Shown piece after piece: positions 30,728 through 39,157 of a stretch of 64,000 bases of DNA. This DNA is from Clostridium kluyveri DSM 555 (lineage in GTDB: Bacteria; Bacillota; Clostridia; Clostridiales; Clostridiaceae). A program made the position numbers and the translations under genes. The notes beneath the pieces were generated by a model. That model searched no databases. It was not told the origin of the DNA and was given only the letters and a program-made list of their open reading frames with translations. The DNA lies in NCBI RefSeq assembly GCF_000016505.1, contig NC_009706.1, positions 2,170,001-2,234,000 of the forward strand, written 5' to 3'. The first letter of the stretch is position 1; the number at the start of each line of letters is the position of its first letter.

Positions 30728-31063
30728 CTATTTATCAGATATTTCAACAAGAGGTATTATATTTATTACAGGTTCTTCATAGGGATGAACTTTTTTTATG
30801 GTACTAACAGCTTTATATACTATTTTATTTCTACAGCGAAATTCTACCTTACACTCCTCTTCTTTACTTACTTCATTTACGGTGCCTTGAAAAGGATCTG
30901 CTCCCTGAAGAGGCCTCCAGTATCCTGTAACCTTAGAAACCGACATACAATTATCATAATTTCCACCTACATTAAGCGCCCCTATATTATTTAAACTTTC
31001 CCTCAATTTGTCCACATAATCTTCAGGTATAAAAGTTTCTATTTTAAAATTTTCATAATCCAT
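30728..31063 (-). CDS. Stand-alone NIF3-insert/PII-like domain protein
   Basis: This is a 111-residue protein. ETFIPEDYVDKLRESLNNIG, NYDNCMSVSKVTGYWRPLQG and KKVHPYEEPVINIIPL follow the pattern of the PII/CutA1-like domain inserted in bacterial NIF3/YqfO proteins. Here it stands alone without the metal-binding NIF3 halves, and annotation pipelines often name it NIF3 by association. The GYWRPLQGADPF and HPYEEP motifs are intact. The ATG at 31063 has AAGGTGAT upstream. It follows the DUF1002 gene by 18 bases, so the two are likely cotranscribed. Function unknown. Confidence 0.75.
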   Translation of the reverse strand: MDYENFKIETFIPEDYVDKLRESLNNIGALNVGGNYDNCMSVSKVTGYWRPLQGADPFQGTVNEVSKEEECKVEFRCRNKIVYKAVSTIKKVHPYEEPVINIIPLVEISDK

Positions 31064-31081
31064 AAATATCACCTTGAAACC

Positions 31082-31951
31082 TTAAAATAAACCGCTGAAA
31101 AAATTTTTAATGGCCTCTATAATTTTAGCAAAAAATCCTTTAGCTTCCTCAGAAGATATACTTCCCTTCAATTGACTTGCCACACTGTTTAATTGATCTT
31201 TCAAATCAGAAAAATTTAAGTTCAAGCCATTTATTTTGCTCATTAGAGATACTATTTTATCTACATCCTCAGAGGATAAATTAAAATTATAATTGTTAAC
31301 CACATTTTGAACTATGTTTTTTATTTCTCCTTCTGTTTTAGGATTTTCTTTAACTACCTCAGTTTTTATTTCATTTATTAAACCCGCAGCCTCATCTTTC
31401 CCTATTTTATCTCCCAAATTTCCTGTGGTTACCAGTTCATCATTTGCAACCTTTTTGGTCTCTTCATCAATTTTATTTCCCGCAGTACTGTTTTCAAAGC
31501 CTTTTAAAATACCTGTAAGAGCTGCAGTTCCAGATACATTGAAAGGGGCTGATGCTTTAACATTGGCATTTTTTATCCCTGCGGTTATAAGGGCATTTTT
31601 TATCATACTGCTGCTGACCCAATATATATTATTGGTGGATACCTGAAGACCTCCACTAGAAGTTGGTTCTACATAGGCACAAGATATGGATTTAGTTCCT
31701 ATCTGTTCACTGCTTGCCACATCTCCTAGATACTTTTTTTCCTCATCTATATTTACTTCTATCACGTTAACTTCCTGTTTGTTAACCTTGAAATATTCCA
31801 GCATATCATTTTTTTGCTGTTCTGTAAGATTTCCTCCCAAGGTAACCACTTTATATGCATCTGCCTGTACTTTATTTACACCCCCTACTAATACCACCGA
31901 TAAGACCATAAATAATATCAACAATTTGTTTGTAAATATTTTACATTTCAT
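31082..31951 (-). CDS. Secreted DUF1002 family protein
   Basis: This 289-residue protein of unknown function has a signal peptide (basic MKCKIFTNK, hydrophobic LLILFMVLSVVLVGG, cleavage near VQADA). The conserved parts are KVVTLGGNLTEQQKNDMLEY, then ISCAYVEPTSSGGLQVSTNN and NALITAGIKNANVKASAPFN. It ends with an amphipathic helix (FFAKIIEAIKNFFSGLF) that may touch membranes. DUF1002 proteins are common in spore-forming Firmicutes, and their role is not known. It is followed by the NIF3-insert-like gene. Confidence 0.88.
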   Translation of the reverse strand: MKCKIFTNKLLILFMVLSVVLVGGVNKVQADAYKVVTLGGNLTEQQKNDMLEYFKVNKQEVNVIEVNIDEEKKYLGDVASSEQIGTKSISCAYVEPTSSGGLQVSTNNIYWVSSSMIKNALITAGIKNANVKASAPFNVSGTAALTGILKGFENSTAGNKIDEETKKVANDELVTTGNLGDKIGKDEAAGLINEIKTEVVKENPKTEGEIKNIVQNVVNNYNFNLSSEDVDKIVSLMSKINGLNLNFSDLKDQLNSVASQLKGSISSEEAKGFFAKIIEAIKNFFSGLF

Positions 31952-32044
31952 ATTTAAAATCTCCTTTTTAATATACTAATAAATATAATAATATACTACA
32001 TTTATCAATATAGAAAGTACCAAATTGTAAAAACATAGAGTACT

Positions 32045-32659
32045 TTAAGAAGATAATATCTTTACTACCTTTGTAATGCCTATGTCGTTTTGAATCAATT
32101 TCAAAAAATTATGCTTTGATCTATTATAATTTTCAAAGACCTCAAGGGCTTTTTCTCTGTCATTATAAACCTTCCAGTAGCCGCAGCATACACATTCCTT
32201 TTCACTGCAATTTATAAAATCTTCTACATCTTTAACTGGTATACCTAAAAATATCCCCATCTCATGTGGACAAAAATTATATTCATATCTATTTTTAAGA
32301 AGGTTTAGCTTGTCAATTAAAGGCATAGAATTTAAATATCCAAATTTACTTAAAAATTCAGCATTATCCCTATCACACAATACTTCAGAGAGCATTTTTC
32401 CATTATAAAATAAAAGTACTACGGCATTTTCCTTTCTATTAATTTCAAATACTTTTAAATTTATATTTTCTAAATATTCACTTCCATATTTGCACCACAG
32501 ATCATACATATTTTTATTCTTATTGGATATAGTAATTATAGAAGATGGTTTGTATCCCGCAATAGTAGGGGACAAGGCATAGGTTATAAGACTCATCATA
32601 TATTCTTTTTCATCTGCATTGTACATAAACTTAATAAATTCCTGATTTAAACTTCTCAC
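32045..32659 (-). CDS. DUF3793 family protein
   Basis: This 204-residue cytosolic protein matches the clostridial DUF3793 pattern: an opening SPTIAGYKPSSIITISN, a central VVLLFYNGKMLSEVL strand, then CPHEMGIFLGIPVKDVEDFI and CVCCGYWKVYNDREKALEVF. The conserved CPHE and CCGYWK motifs suggest a Cys-based site, perhaps redox or metal related. The start is GTG behind GGGAG. In several clostridia DUF3793 genes lie next to flavodoxin genes, as here (the flavodoxin starts 600 bases upstream on the same strand). A shared role in iron-limited electron transfer is inference. Confidence 0.85.
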   Translation of the reverse strand: MRSLNQEFIKFMYNADEKEYMMSLITYALSPTIAGYKPSSIITISNKNKNMYDLWCKYGSEYLENINLKVFEINRKENAVVLLFYNGKMLSEVLCDRDNAEFLSKFGYLNSMPLIDKLNLLKNRYEYNFCPHEMGIFLGIPVKDVEDFINCSEKECVCCGYWKVYNDREKALEVFENYNRSKHNFLKLIQNDIGITKVVKILSS

Positions 32660-32831
32660 ATTCTACCAACTCCCTTTAATATAACACTAGGATTCCAAGA
32701 CAAAAATATTTGATAAAAAATATATTTAAACTCAGAATCCTACAGGTATTATCATATATCCAATTTTTAAATTTAATCTTATAAAAATTTCGCTATTTAC
32801 CTATGTTAACATGAAAATATACCCTACAATA

Positions 32832-33260
32832 TTAATAGGCAGCTGCTTCCCGTCCAAAATTTCTGCATTCTTCTTCTGAACTTCCTTCTGGGGCTTCTTG
32901 TACAATTAATCCTTCATTTAATAGATTAGCTCCATAGCCTTCCATTCTCTCTACCCAGCTTCTCATCCATTCTCCATCGCCCCATCCATAAGAGCCAAAT
33001 AAACCTAATTTTTTGCCGGATACGGAAGAAGCAATAGAATCCACAAAAGGCTCCATTTCACTTTCCTCAATAACCTCTGCACCCATGGCAGGAGAACCTA
33101 ATAACACCATATCTGCACCTTTTACATCATCAACACTGGCTTCTGAAACATGTAAAAGTTTAACTTCTGCACCTTTTTCCTTAGCACCTTCTTCTATTAA
33201 TTTAGCCATAGCCTCTGTATTACCTGTTCCTGTCCAATAAATAATATTTACTTTACTCAT
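32832..33260 (-). CDS. Flavodoxin
   Basis: This short-chain flavodoxin of 142 residues is an FMN one- or two-electron carrier that replaces ferredoxin when iron is scarce. The phosphate loop reads IIYWTGTGNTEAMAK at the N-terminus. Loops LLGSPAMGAEVIEESE and FGSYGWGDGEWMRSWVERME bind the isoalloxazine. The ATG at 33260 has AGGAG nine bases upstream; the longer frame to 33401 would run through the promoter and Fur box and is rejected. It can be the electron acceptor for the pyruvate oxidoreductase in this window. Confidence 0.95.
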   Translation of the reverse strand: MSKVNIIYWTGTGNTEAMAKLIEEGAKEKGAEVKLLHVSEASVDDVKGADMVLLGSPAMGAEVIEESEMEPFVDSIASSVSGKKLGLFGSYGWGDGEWMRSWVERMEGYGANLLNEGLIVQEAPEGSSEEECRNFGREAAAY

Positions 33261-33292
33261 TTTTATCATCTCCTCAAGCTCCTGAAATAGTC

Positions 33293-33349
33293 GATAATGA
33301 AAATCATTATCATATATATAATGATATATCTGTTTATTACAATTGTCAA
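33293..33349 (-). promoter_or_regulatory. Flavodoxin promoter with Fur box
   Basis: TTGACA (complement of 33344-33349), a 17-base spacer and TATCAT (complement of 33321-33326) form the promoter. GATAATGAAAATCATTATC at 33293-33311 matches 18 of 19 positions of the classical Fur box (GATAATGATAATCATTATC) and would cover the transcription start, so iron-loaded Fur should block transcription. Confidence 0.9.
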
Positions 33350-33375
33350 TAGTTACATAAAATATTTCATATAAC

Positions 33376-33421
33376 AAAAACAGGTCATTAAAAGTATACA
33401 TACTTCTAATGACCTGTTTAA
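33376..33421 (-). terminator. Terminator of the riboflavin operon
   Basis: Arms AAACAGGTCATTA / TAATGACCTGTTT with an inner AAGTAT/ATACTT extension lie 10 bases after the ribH stop and run into TTTTTG on the minus strand. Confidence 0.85.
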
Positions 33422-33431
33422 AATATATTCT

Positions 33432-33896
33432 CTATTCTAACTCCCTGATTAAATTAGCCATTTCTATAGCAGCCATAGCCCCATCATATCCTTTGTTTCC
33501 ACTTTTAGTTCCTGCCCTTTCTATAGCCTGTTCTATATTGTCCGTAGTGAGTACGCTAAATATAACCGGAATATCACTTTCCAGTGAAACATGAGCTACA
33601 CCCTTTGAAACTTCACTGGATACATAATCAAAATGAGGGGTAGATCCTCTGATTACAGCTCCTAAACATATCACTGCATCATATTTTCGAGAAAAAGCCA
33701 TTTTCTTTGAAATCATAGGTATTTCAAATGCTCCCGGTACCCAGGTTATATCTATATTATCCTCTTCTGCTCCATGTCTTTTTAAACAGTCTAAGGCTCC
33801 AGACAATAATTTAGATACTATAAATTCATTAAATCTTCCCACAACTATTCCAAATTTTAGCCCTTCTGCATTTAACTTTCCTTCATAAACTTTCAT
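33432..33896 (-). CDS. ribH: 6,7-dimethyl-8-ribityllumazine synthase
   Basis: RibH condenses the RibA-derived pyrimidine with dihydroxybutanone phosphate to lumazine. It has 154 residues. [57 protein letters not shown] and [20 protein letters not shown] match the family, with the catalytic His in TPHFDYV near residue 88. It is last in ribD-ribE-ribBA-ribH, 22 bases after ribBA. Confidence 0.97.
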   Translation of the reverse strand: MKVYEGKLNAEGLKFGIVVGRFNEFIVSKLLSGALDCLKRHGAEEDNIDITWVPGAFEIPMISKKMAFSRKYDAVICLGAVIRGSTPHFDYVSSEVSKGVAHVSLESDIPVIFSVLTTDNIEQAIERAGTKSGNKGYDGAMAAIEMANLIRELE

Positions 33897-33918
33897 ATTT
33901 TCAGTCTCCTTTGATATA

Positions 33919-35121
33919 TTAATAATTTAAAATATGCCCCATTTTTTCCTGTTTTGTTTTAAGGTAAAAAGTATCATAGGCAGATGCCTTCATTTGGATT
34001 GGTACTCTTTCTGTGATATTTATACCATAATTGGATAACTGTTCTATTTTATCTGGATTATTTGTCATAAGTCGTATATTTTCCACACCTAAGTCTTTTA
34101 AAATTTGTGCAGCAGCATAATAATCTCTTAAATCCTCCTCAAAACCCAGTGCAATATTTGCTTCAACAGTATCTAGACCTTTATCTTGCAGTGCATAAGC
34201 CTTTAATTTATTAATTATACCTATGCCCCGTCCCTCCTGATTCATGTATAAAAGAATGCCCTGTCCTTCTTCTTCAATTTGGGTCATGGCTCTTGCATAC
34301 TGCTGCCCACAATCACATCTAACAGAGCCGAAAGTATCTCCTGTAAGACATTCAGAATGTACTCTGCACAAAACTGAATTCCCTTTTGAAATATCCCCTT
34401 TTACAAGTGCCATGTGATGTTCTCCATTTATTTTGTTTATATATCCATAGGCTACAAATTCTCCATATTTTGTTGGCAGCTTTGTATGCACTACCTGTTC
34501 TATAAACTTTTCCCTTTGTTTTCTATACTCCTGCAGAGCCTTAATTGTAATAAACTTTAATTGGTATTTTTCCGCAAATTCTATTAGTTCGGAAGTCCTC
34601 ATCATGGTACCGTCATCTCTCATGATCTCACAACAAAGTCCACATTCTTTCAGATTTGCTAGTTTCATAAGATCAACAGTAGCTTCTGTATGTCCATTGC
34701 GCTCTAGAACTCCATATTCCTTTGCACGTAGTGGAAACATATGTCCAGGTCTTCTAAAATCCTCTGGCTTTGCACCTTCTTCTACAGATTTCAATGCAGT
34801 TATGGAACGTTCTGCAGCTGAAATGCCAGTAGTTGTACTTACATGGTCGATTGATACCGTAAAAGCTGTTTCATGGTTATCTGTATTATTTGAAACCATC
34901 TGTGGAAGGTTTAATTTAGAAATCATTTTACTACTCATAGGCATACAGATAAGTCCTTTTGCATGTGCTGCCATAAAATTAACATTTTCCTGGGTTGCAA
35001 ATTCTGCTGCACAGATTAAATCTCCTTCATTTTCCCTATCTTCATCATCAGTCACCAGAATCATTTTACCCTGTTTAAGATCTTCTAAAGCTTCTTCAAT
35101 ACTATTAAATTTATTGCTCAT
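33919..35121 (-). CDS. ribBA: Bifunctional 3,4-dihydroxybutanone-4-phosphate synthase / GTP cyclohydrolase II
   Basis: The two-domain enzyme has about 400 residues. The RibB half (1-200) has [20 protein letters not shown] near residue 23, ending [15 protein letters not shown] and [12 protein letters not shown]-like residues. The RibA half (205-400) has the zinc site [17 protein letters not shown] near 255 and [20 protein letters not shown] near 290. The ATG at 35121 has GAGGAG nine bases upstream; a longer TTG frame to 35130 lies inside that spacing. Confidence 0.96.
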   Translation of the reverse strand: MSNKFNSIEEALEDLKQGKMILVTDDEDRENEGDLICAAEFATQENVNFMAAHAKGLICMPMSSKMISKLNLPQMVSNNTDNHETAFTVSIDHVSTTTGISAAERSITALKSVEEGAKPEDFRRPGHMFPLRAKEYGVLERNGHTEATVDLMKLANLKECGLCCEIMRDDGTMMRTSELIEFAEKYQLKFITIKALQEYRKQREKFIEQVVHTKLPTKYGEFVAYGYINKINGEHHMALVKGDISKGNSVLCRVHSECLTGDTFGSVRCDCGQQYARAMTQIEEEGQGILLYMNQEGRGIGIINKLKAYALQDKGLDTVEANIALGFEEDLRDYYAAAQILKDLGVENIRLMTNNPDKIEQLSNYGINITERVPIQMKASAYDTFYLKTKQEKMGHILNY

Positions 35122-35197
35122 AATTTTCAACTCCTCTTTTAAAAATACTATTAATCAATCATGTTACTTTAGTTACAACACAAATCTAAATTTTTGC

Positions 35198-35851
35198 TTA
35201 CCAAAACCCATTTTCCTTTAACAGTTGTTCTGTTATGCTTGAATTTTTTACGGGTTCTGTTTCTTTTCTTAAAATAAGATTTTCAATGTATTTTCCTATC
35301 AAATCACATTCTACATTTATTTCATCTCCTGCACTTTTATACTGCAGAATAGTTTGTGCTTTAGTATGTGGGATTAGGGATACACTAATACAGTCTTCAT
35401 GCACTTCTGCTATGGTAAGGCTCACTCCATCTAAAGCCACAGAACCTTTTGAAACCATATATTTCAATAATTCCAAAGGAGGTTTTATAACAAGCCAGGT
35501 GGCTATATCCTCTTTTTTTATATCCTTTACCCTGCCGATTCCATCTATATGACCTGTTACTATATGTCCTCCCAGTCTTTCTCCTACCTTCACTGCCCTT
35601 TCTAAATTCACATTACTGTTTCTTCTTAAAAGTTTTAAATTGCTCTTTCTTAGTGTTTCAGCCATTACATCTACTGTAAAAGAATTTCCTGTAAAACTTG
35701 TTACCGTAAGGCAGGCTCCATTTACAGCTATACTGTCTCCTAATTTAACCTCTTCTAAAACTTTCCTGGAAGAGATAGTTATTCTAGAAGAATTTTCTCC
35801 ATTTTTTATTTCCAATATTTGTCCAATTTCCTCTACTAAACCTGTAAACAA
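35198..35851 (-). CDS. ribE: Riboflavin synthase, alpha chain
   Basis: RibE dismutates two lumazines to riboflavin. It has 217 residues in two lumazine-binding repeats: MFTGLVEEIG with VNGACLTVTSF (residues 1-95), and GHIVTGHIDGIGRV with LDGVSLTIAEV (96-195). The C-terminal 20 residues are a basic tail. The start is a TTG behind GGGGAGGGG. Position between ribD and ribBA confirms the role. Confidence 0.96.
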   Translation of the reverse strand: MFTGLVEEIGQILEIKNGENSSRITISSRKVLEEVKLGDSIAVNGACLTVTSFTGNSFTVDVMAETLRKSNLKLLRRNSNVNLERAVKVGERLGGHIVTGHIDGIGRVKDIKKEDIATWLVIKPPLELLKYMVSKGSVALDGVSLTIAEVHEDCISVSLIPHTKAQTILQYKSAGDEINVECDLIGKYIENLILRKETEPVKNSSITEQLLKENGFW

Positions 35852-35872
35852 TATTCCCCTCCCCTTTTTTAA

Positions 35873-36982
35873 TTACTTTTCTACATATCCTTGAATCATC
35901 ATATCTTCTCCTGATTTTAAATAGCTAATATTTTTTAATTTAACGGCTTTATTTAAATCTTCAATACCTTTTCCTTCTACAGAAGTTTTGGCCTCTAATC
36001 CACCTATTATTTTAGGGGCTATAAAATAAATAACTTTATCTACAATTCCTGAACTTAAAGCAGAAAAATTAAGTGAGCCCCCTCCCTCTATAAACAAACT
36101 ATCTATACCAATATTTCCTAACTTTTCTATTAGAATCTTTAGATTCACATGACCAGATTCATCTTTAGGACAGATAATTACATCCACTCCCATTTTCTCA
36201 ATTTCATACTTTTTATCTTCATCATATCCCTCTGTACAAGCTATTATGATTTTCCTATATTTAAGTGTATCAAAAATCTTACAATCCAGAGGTATTCTTA
36301 ACTTAGAATCTAAAACCACAGCTATAGGACTTTTACATTTTTTCTCAAGTCTTGTGGTTAAAAGTGGATTATCCGAAAGTATGGTACCTATCCCCACTGC
36401 AATTGCCATAACCCTATTTCTTATGTGATGTACAAAATTTCTGGATTCTTCACAGGTTATCCACTTTGACTGTCCTGTAACAGTTGCTATTTTACCATCT
36501 AAAGTTACTGCAGATTTCAATATTACAAAAGGAAGCTTATCACTGATATATTTTATAAATATTTCATTTATATTTAAGGCTTCTTTTTCTAAAACGCCTG
36601 TAACCACTTCTATTCCCTTATTCCTTAAAAACTCTATGCCTCTACCTGAAACTAGTGGATTAGGATCCTTTAATGCAACCACTACTTTTTTTATTCCTGC
36701 TCTTACTATAGCTTCTACACAGGGTGGAGTTTTGCCGTAATGAGAACAAGGCTCCAAAGTCACGTATATCTGCCCGCCTGCAGCTTTATCACCTGCTTCT
36801 TTTAATGCATATACCTCTGCATGAGGTCCTCCATAAAATTTGTGATAACCTCTTCCTACTATGTTACCTTCTTTTACTACAAGGGCTCCCACCTGTGGAT
36901 TTGGATTCACAAAACCTTCTCCCTTTGATGCCAGCTCTAAAGCAATTTCCATATAATGTTCATCTTTATTGTCATAATTCAT
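35873..36982 (-). CDS. ribD: Bifunctional pyrimidine deaminase/reductase
   Basis: RibD deaminates and then reduces the pyrimidine intermediate of riboflavin synthesis. It has 369 residues. The deaminase half has the zinc site GGPHAEVYAL near residue 50 and LEPCSHYGKTPPCVEAIV near 77. The reductase half (145-369) has KSAVTLDGKIATVTGQSKWI, VGIGTILSDNPLLTTR and a C-terminal FIEGGGSLNFSAL. It is the first gene of the operon, 280 bases below the FMN riboswitch. Confidence 0.96.
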   Translation of the reverse strand: MNYDNKDEHYMEIALELASKGEGFVNPNPQVGALVVKEGNIVGRGYHKFYGGPHAEVYALKEAGDKAAGGQIYVTLEPCSHYGKTPPCVEAIVRAGIKKVVVALKDPNPLVSGRGIEFLRNKGIEVVTGVLEKEALNINEIFIKYISDKLPFVILKSAVTLDGKIATVTGQSKWITCEESRNFVHHIRNRVMAIAVGIGTILSDNPLLTTRLEKKCKSPIAVVLDSKLRIPLDCKIFDTLKYRKIIIACTEGYDEDKKYEIEKMGVDVIICPKDESGHVNLKILIEKLGNIGIDSLFIEGGGSLNFSALSSGIVDKVIYFIAPKIIGGLEAKTSVEGKGIEDLNKAVKLKNISYLKSGEDMMIQGYVEK

Positions 36983-37173
36983 AAAATTGAATCCTCCACT
37001 CCAAAAGAATATTATTACTTTTTATATAAATTTTACAAGTAAAAGGGCAAAACCTATGCAGTTCTTATGTACAAGCTACCAATACCAGTATCTCAGCTTC
37101 TCAAATATGGAAATACACTGCCTGCCCCTGGATAAGTTACAGCTATAAGCAATTATCTTCAGATTTTTCTCAT

Positions 37174-37207
37174 GCAAAAATCCCCCTGAAAATACTTTCA
37201 GGGGGAT
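37174..37207 (-). terminator. FMN riboswitch-controlled terminator
   Basis: A 12-bp stem (ATCCCCCTGAAA / TTTCAGGGGGAT) is followed by TTTTT on the minus strand, between the RFN aptamer and ribD. It should form when FMN is bound. Confidence 0.88.
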
Positions 37208-37261
37208 AATAAACACAATAAAAACAACCTAGCACATAAAATACATACTACAAAAAACTTC

Positions 37262-37376
37262 CACTTTCTCCATCCAGACTTTACTGTCGGTACTGGAATC
37301 CAACCAGTTCCTGCTGATAATCAGCTCGCGGACTATACCGCCGATCGGGAATTTCACCCTGCCCCGAAAGCATATT
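37262..37376 (-). promoter_or_regulatory. FMN riboswitch (RFN element)
   Basis: On the minus strand the conserved segments follow in order: CTTTCGGGGCAGGGTGAAAT at the 5' end, CCCGATCGGCGGTATAGTCC, GCGAGCTG, then ACTGGTTGGATTCCAGTACC and GTCTGGATGGAGAAAG at the 3' end. This is a complete RFN aptamer upstream of the rib operon. Confidence 0.97.
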
Positions 37377-37398
37377 ATTAAGTTTTAACTATGATTTT

Positions 37399-37427
37399 AA
37401 TATATACTTCTTTTTTTCACTTGTCAA
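37399..37427 (-). promoter_or_regulatory. Promoter of the riboflavin operon
   Basis: TTGACA (complement of 37422-37427), a 17-base spacer and TATATT (complement of 37399-37404) lie directly ahead of the RFN element. Confidence 0.85.
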
Positions 37428-37520
37428 TAGAAACTTTTAAAAAAATTGTAATCTTTAATACAATTTTATTGACTTAAATTATAAATACTACAAAAATTTA
37501 CATTGATAACTAACAATAAC

Positions 37521-38945
37521 TTAAGATTTTACTATGACAACATATTTTGCTCCTGAAATTTCATCTGAGTAAGTAGTTATAGTAACTCCCTCTGAAATAT
37601 TGTACTTTTTGCATATTTCATTTAAAATCTGGGTTATATCATACTCACTTGAATTATAATTCAATATTTTTACACTTACAGAATTTTCCCCTTGTGATAA
37701 TACCTCTTCTACTGCACTATAAAAATCATTATAGTTATCAACAACTTTTATATCATTGCCGTAAACATCCTTCTCCACTACATTAAGATTATCAAAACTG
37801 TATTCTGTGCTGGTACATTCAGGATAATCATCTGTATTCCACCTATGATTTTTGGCAATCTGATCATCGGTTATGTTAAAATAGGAGTGAGAAAGCCTAT
37901 TTGAGCCATCACTTATAACGGGATCATCCCAGGTAGAATCCAATTGATAATACTCCCCCTGTATTTTCACTATATTCCATGCATGTCCAATCCATTCAGT
38001 ACCATTATTTGCATCCCCTATCACCATCCTGCACTCTACCCCTGCCGCCATAAGAAGTCTATCTAAAGCATCTGCATAACCCTGACATACTCCAACTCCA
38101 TTTATCAAAACGCCATAAGCCGTATAAGAGTCTTCCGGCATATTACCTTTATATGCTCTTTCATCATATTTACTGTTATTAACTACATAGTCGTGAAGTA
38201 CCAGTTCCTTTTGATAGTCTTCCATATCAGAAGTAATTAAAGTATCTATAATTTCACTAACCTTTTGCTGCACGATTTTCTCTTTTTCTATTAAATTTTC
38301 CTTTGTATCTGTATATTTAAAATTTATAGTAACCTTTGTAGGACTTGTATATTCAACATTGCTTGCTGCCCCTGAATATCTTGTCCTTAAATCAGAATAG
38401 TCAATTAATATCTTATTTATAACATCTAGGTTATATTTATCTTTGTCATAATTACTTATATTTAAAATTAAAGTATCTTCATAATTATGCAATGCATCTT
38501 TTAATGCATTATAGTATTGTGAATAATTTTCTATATCAATTGAGTTATTTGAATTACTTTTCTGTACTGTAAAATTATATTTTACCCCTTCATTTAATTC
38601 TTTACCTTCAACAGATTTTAATCCACTATCTATTACCAGAACATATTGTTTTCCCTCTGCATATGAACTTATAGGAGAAACCTGTATTGTATCTGAAGAG
38701 GTATTTACAATATTAACTTCTAAAGGCGTACTACTCCCCTGTTCATATACTTTTATAAAATTTCTTGCAGAATCTAAATCAATATCTTTATTAAAAGTAA
38801 TAGTCCAGCTCTTTTTATCGCTCACAGTAGAAATGCTATTATTGTTCCAAATTTTATATTCTTCTGCAGCGTAACACTTTTTACCACAAAATAACAATAT
38901 AACTAACATACCTATTATCATAAACTTGTATATTTTTTTAAACAC
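37521..38945 (-). CDS. Secreted Ig-like/transglutaminase-like protein
   Basis: This 474-residue exported protein has a signal peptide (MFKKIYKFMIIGMLVILLFC, ending KKCYAA). Residues 45-130 are an SbsA-type Ig-like domain (SWTITFNKDIDLDSARNFIK). Residues 240-375 are a transglutaminase-like cysteine protease fold with GVLINGVGVCQGYADALDRL (Cys), WIGHAWNIVKI (His) and YYQLDSTWDDP (Asp), so the catalytic triad is complete. Conserved HxxNVVEKD-type strands follow to the end. The start is GTG behind GGAGGTGAT. It probably acts at the cell wall; the substrate is unknown. A second protein here, at 50613-52181, carries the same Ig-like domain. Confidence 0.85.
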   Translation of the reverse strand: MFKKIYKFMIIGMLVILLFCGKKCYAAEEYKIWNNNSISTVSDKKSWTITFNKDIDLDSARNFIKVYEQGSSTPLEVNIVNTSSDTIQVSPISSYAEGKQYVLVIDSGLKSVEGKELNEGVKYNFTVQKSNSNNSIDIENYSQYYNALKDALHNYEDTLILNISNYDKDKYNLDVINKILIDYSDLRTRYSGAASNVEYTSPTKVTINFKYTDTKENLIEKEKIVQQKVSEIIDTLITSDMEDYQKELVLHDYVVNNSKYDERAYKGNMPEDSYTAYGVLINGVGVCQGYADALDRLLMAAGVECRMVIGDANNGTEWIGHAWNIVKIQGEYYQLDSTWDDPVISDGSNRLSHSYFNITDDQIAKNHRWNTDDYPECTSTEYSFDNLNVVEKDVYGNDIKVVDNYNDFYSAVEEVLSQGENSVSVKILNYNSSEYDITQILNEICKKYNISEGVTITTYSDEISGAKYVVIVKS

Positions 38946-38983
38946 TTTATCACCTCCATATAATATTTAAACAAAACTTTTTT

Positions 38984-39012
38984 AATCAAGTCTAGGTGGA
39001 GTTTGCTATTTG
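38984..39012. repeat. Truncated copy of the hairpin element (copy C)
   Basis: AATCAAG, then TCTAGGTGGAGTTTGCTATT, matches the left half of the elements at 50433 and 58571. The right half of the hairpin is not present. Confidence 0.55.
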
Positions 39013-39157
39013 AAATAAATAGTTTAGAATAACTATATTATAGTTATATTACAAATCAATTAACATTTTTGAACATTTTTATTAACACATTCTATGTTTT
39101 AAAACTTTAATGTGTTTTACCTCTTTTTGAATTGTTGTTGATTTTAATGTGCCTTAT

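Noticed and set aside
33261-33401. 47-residue extension of flavodoxin
   Set aside because: It would be encoded across the promoter and Fur box, upstream of the transcription start.
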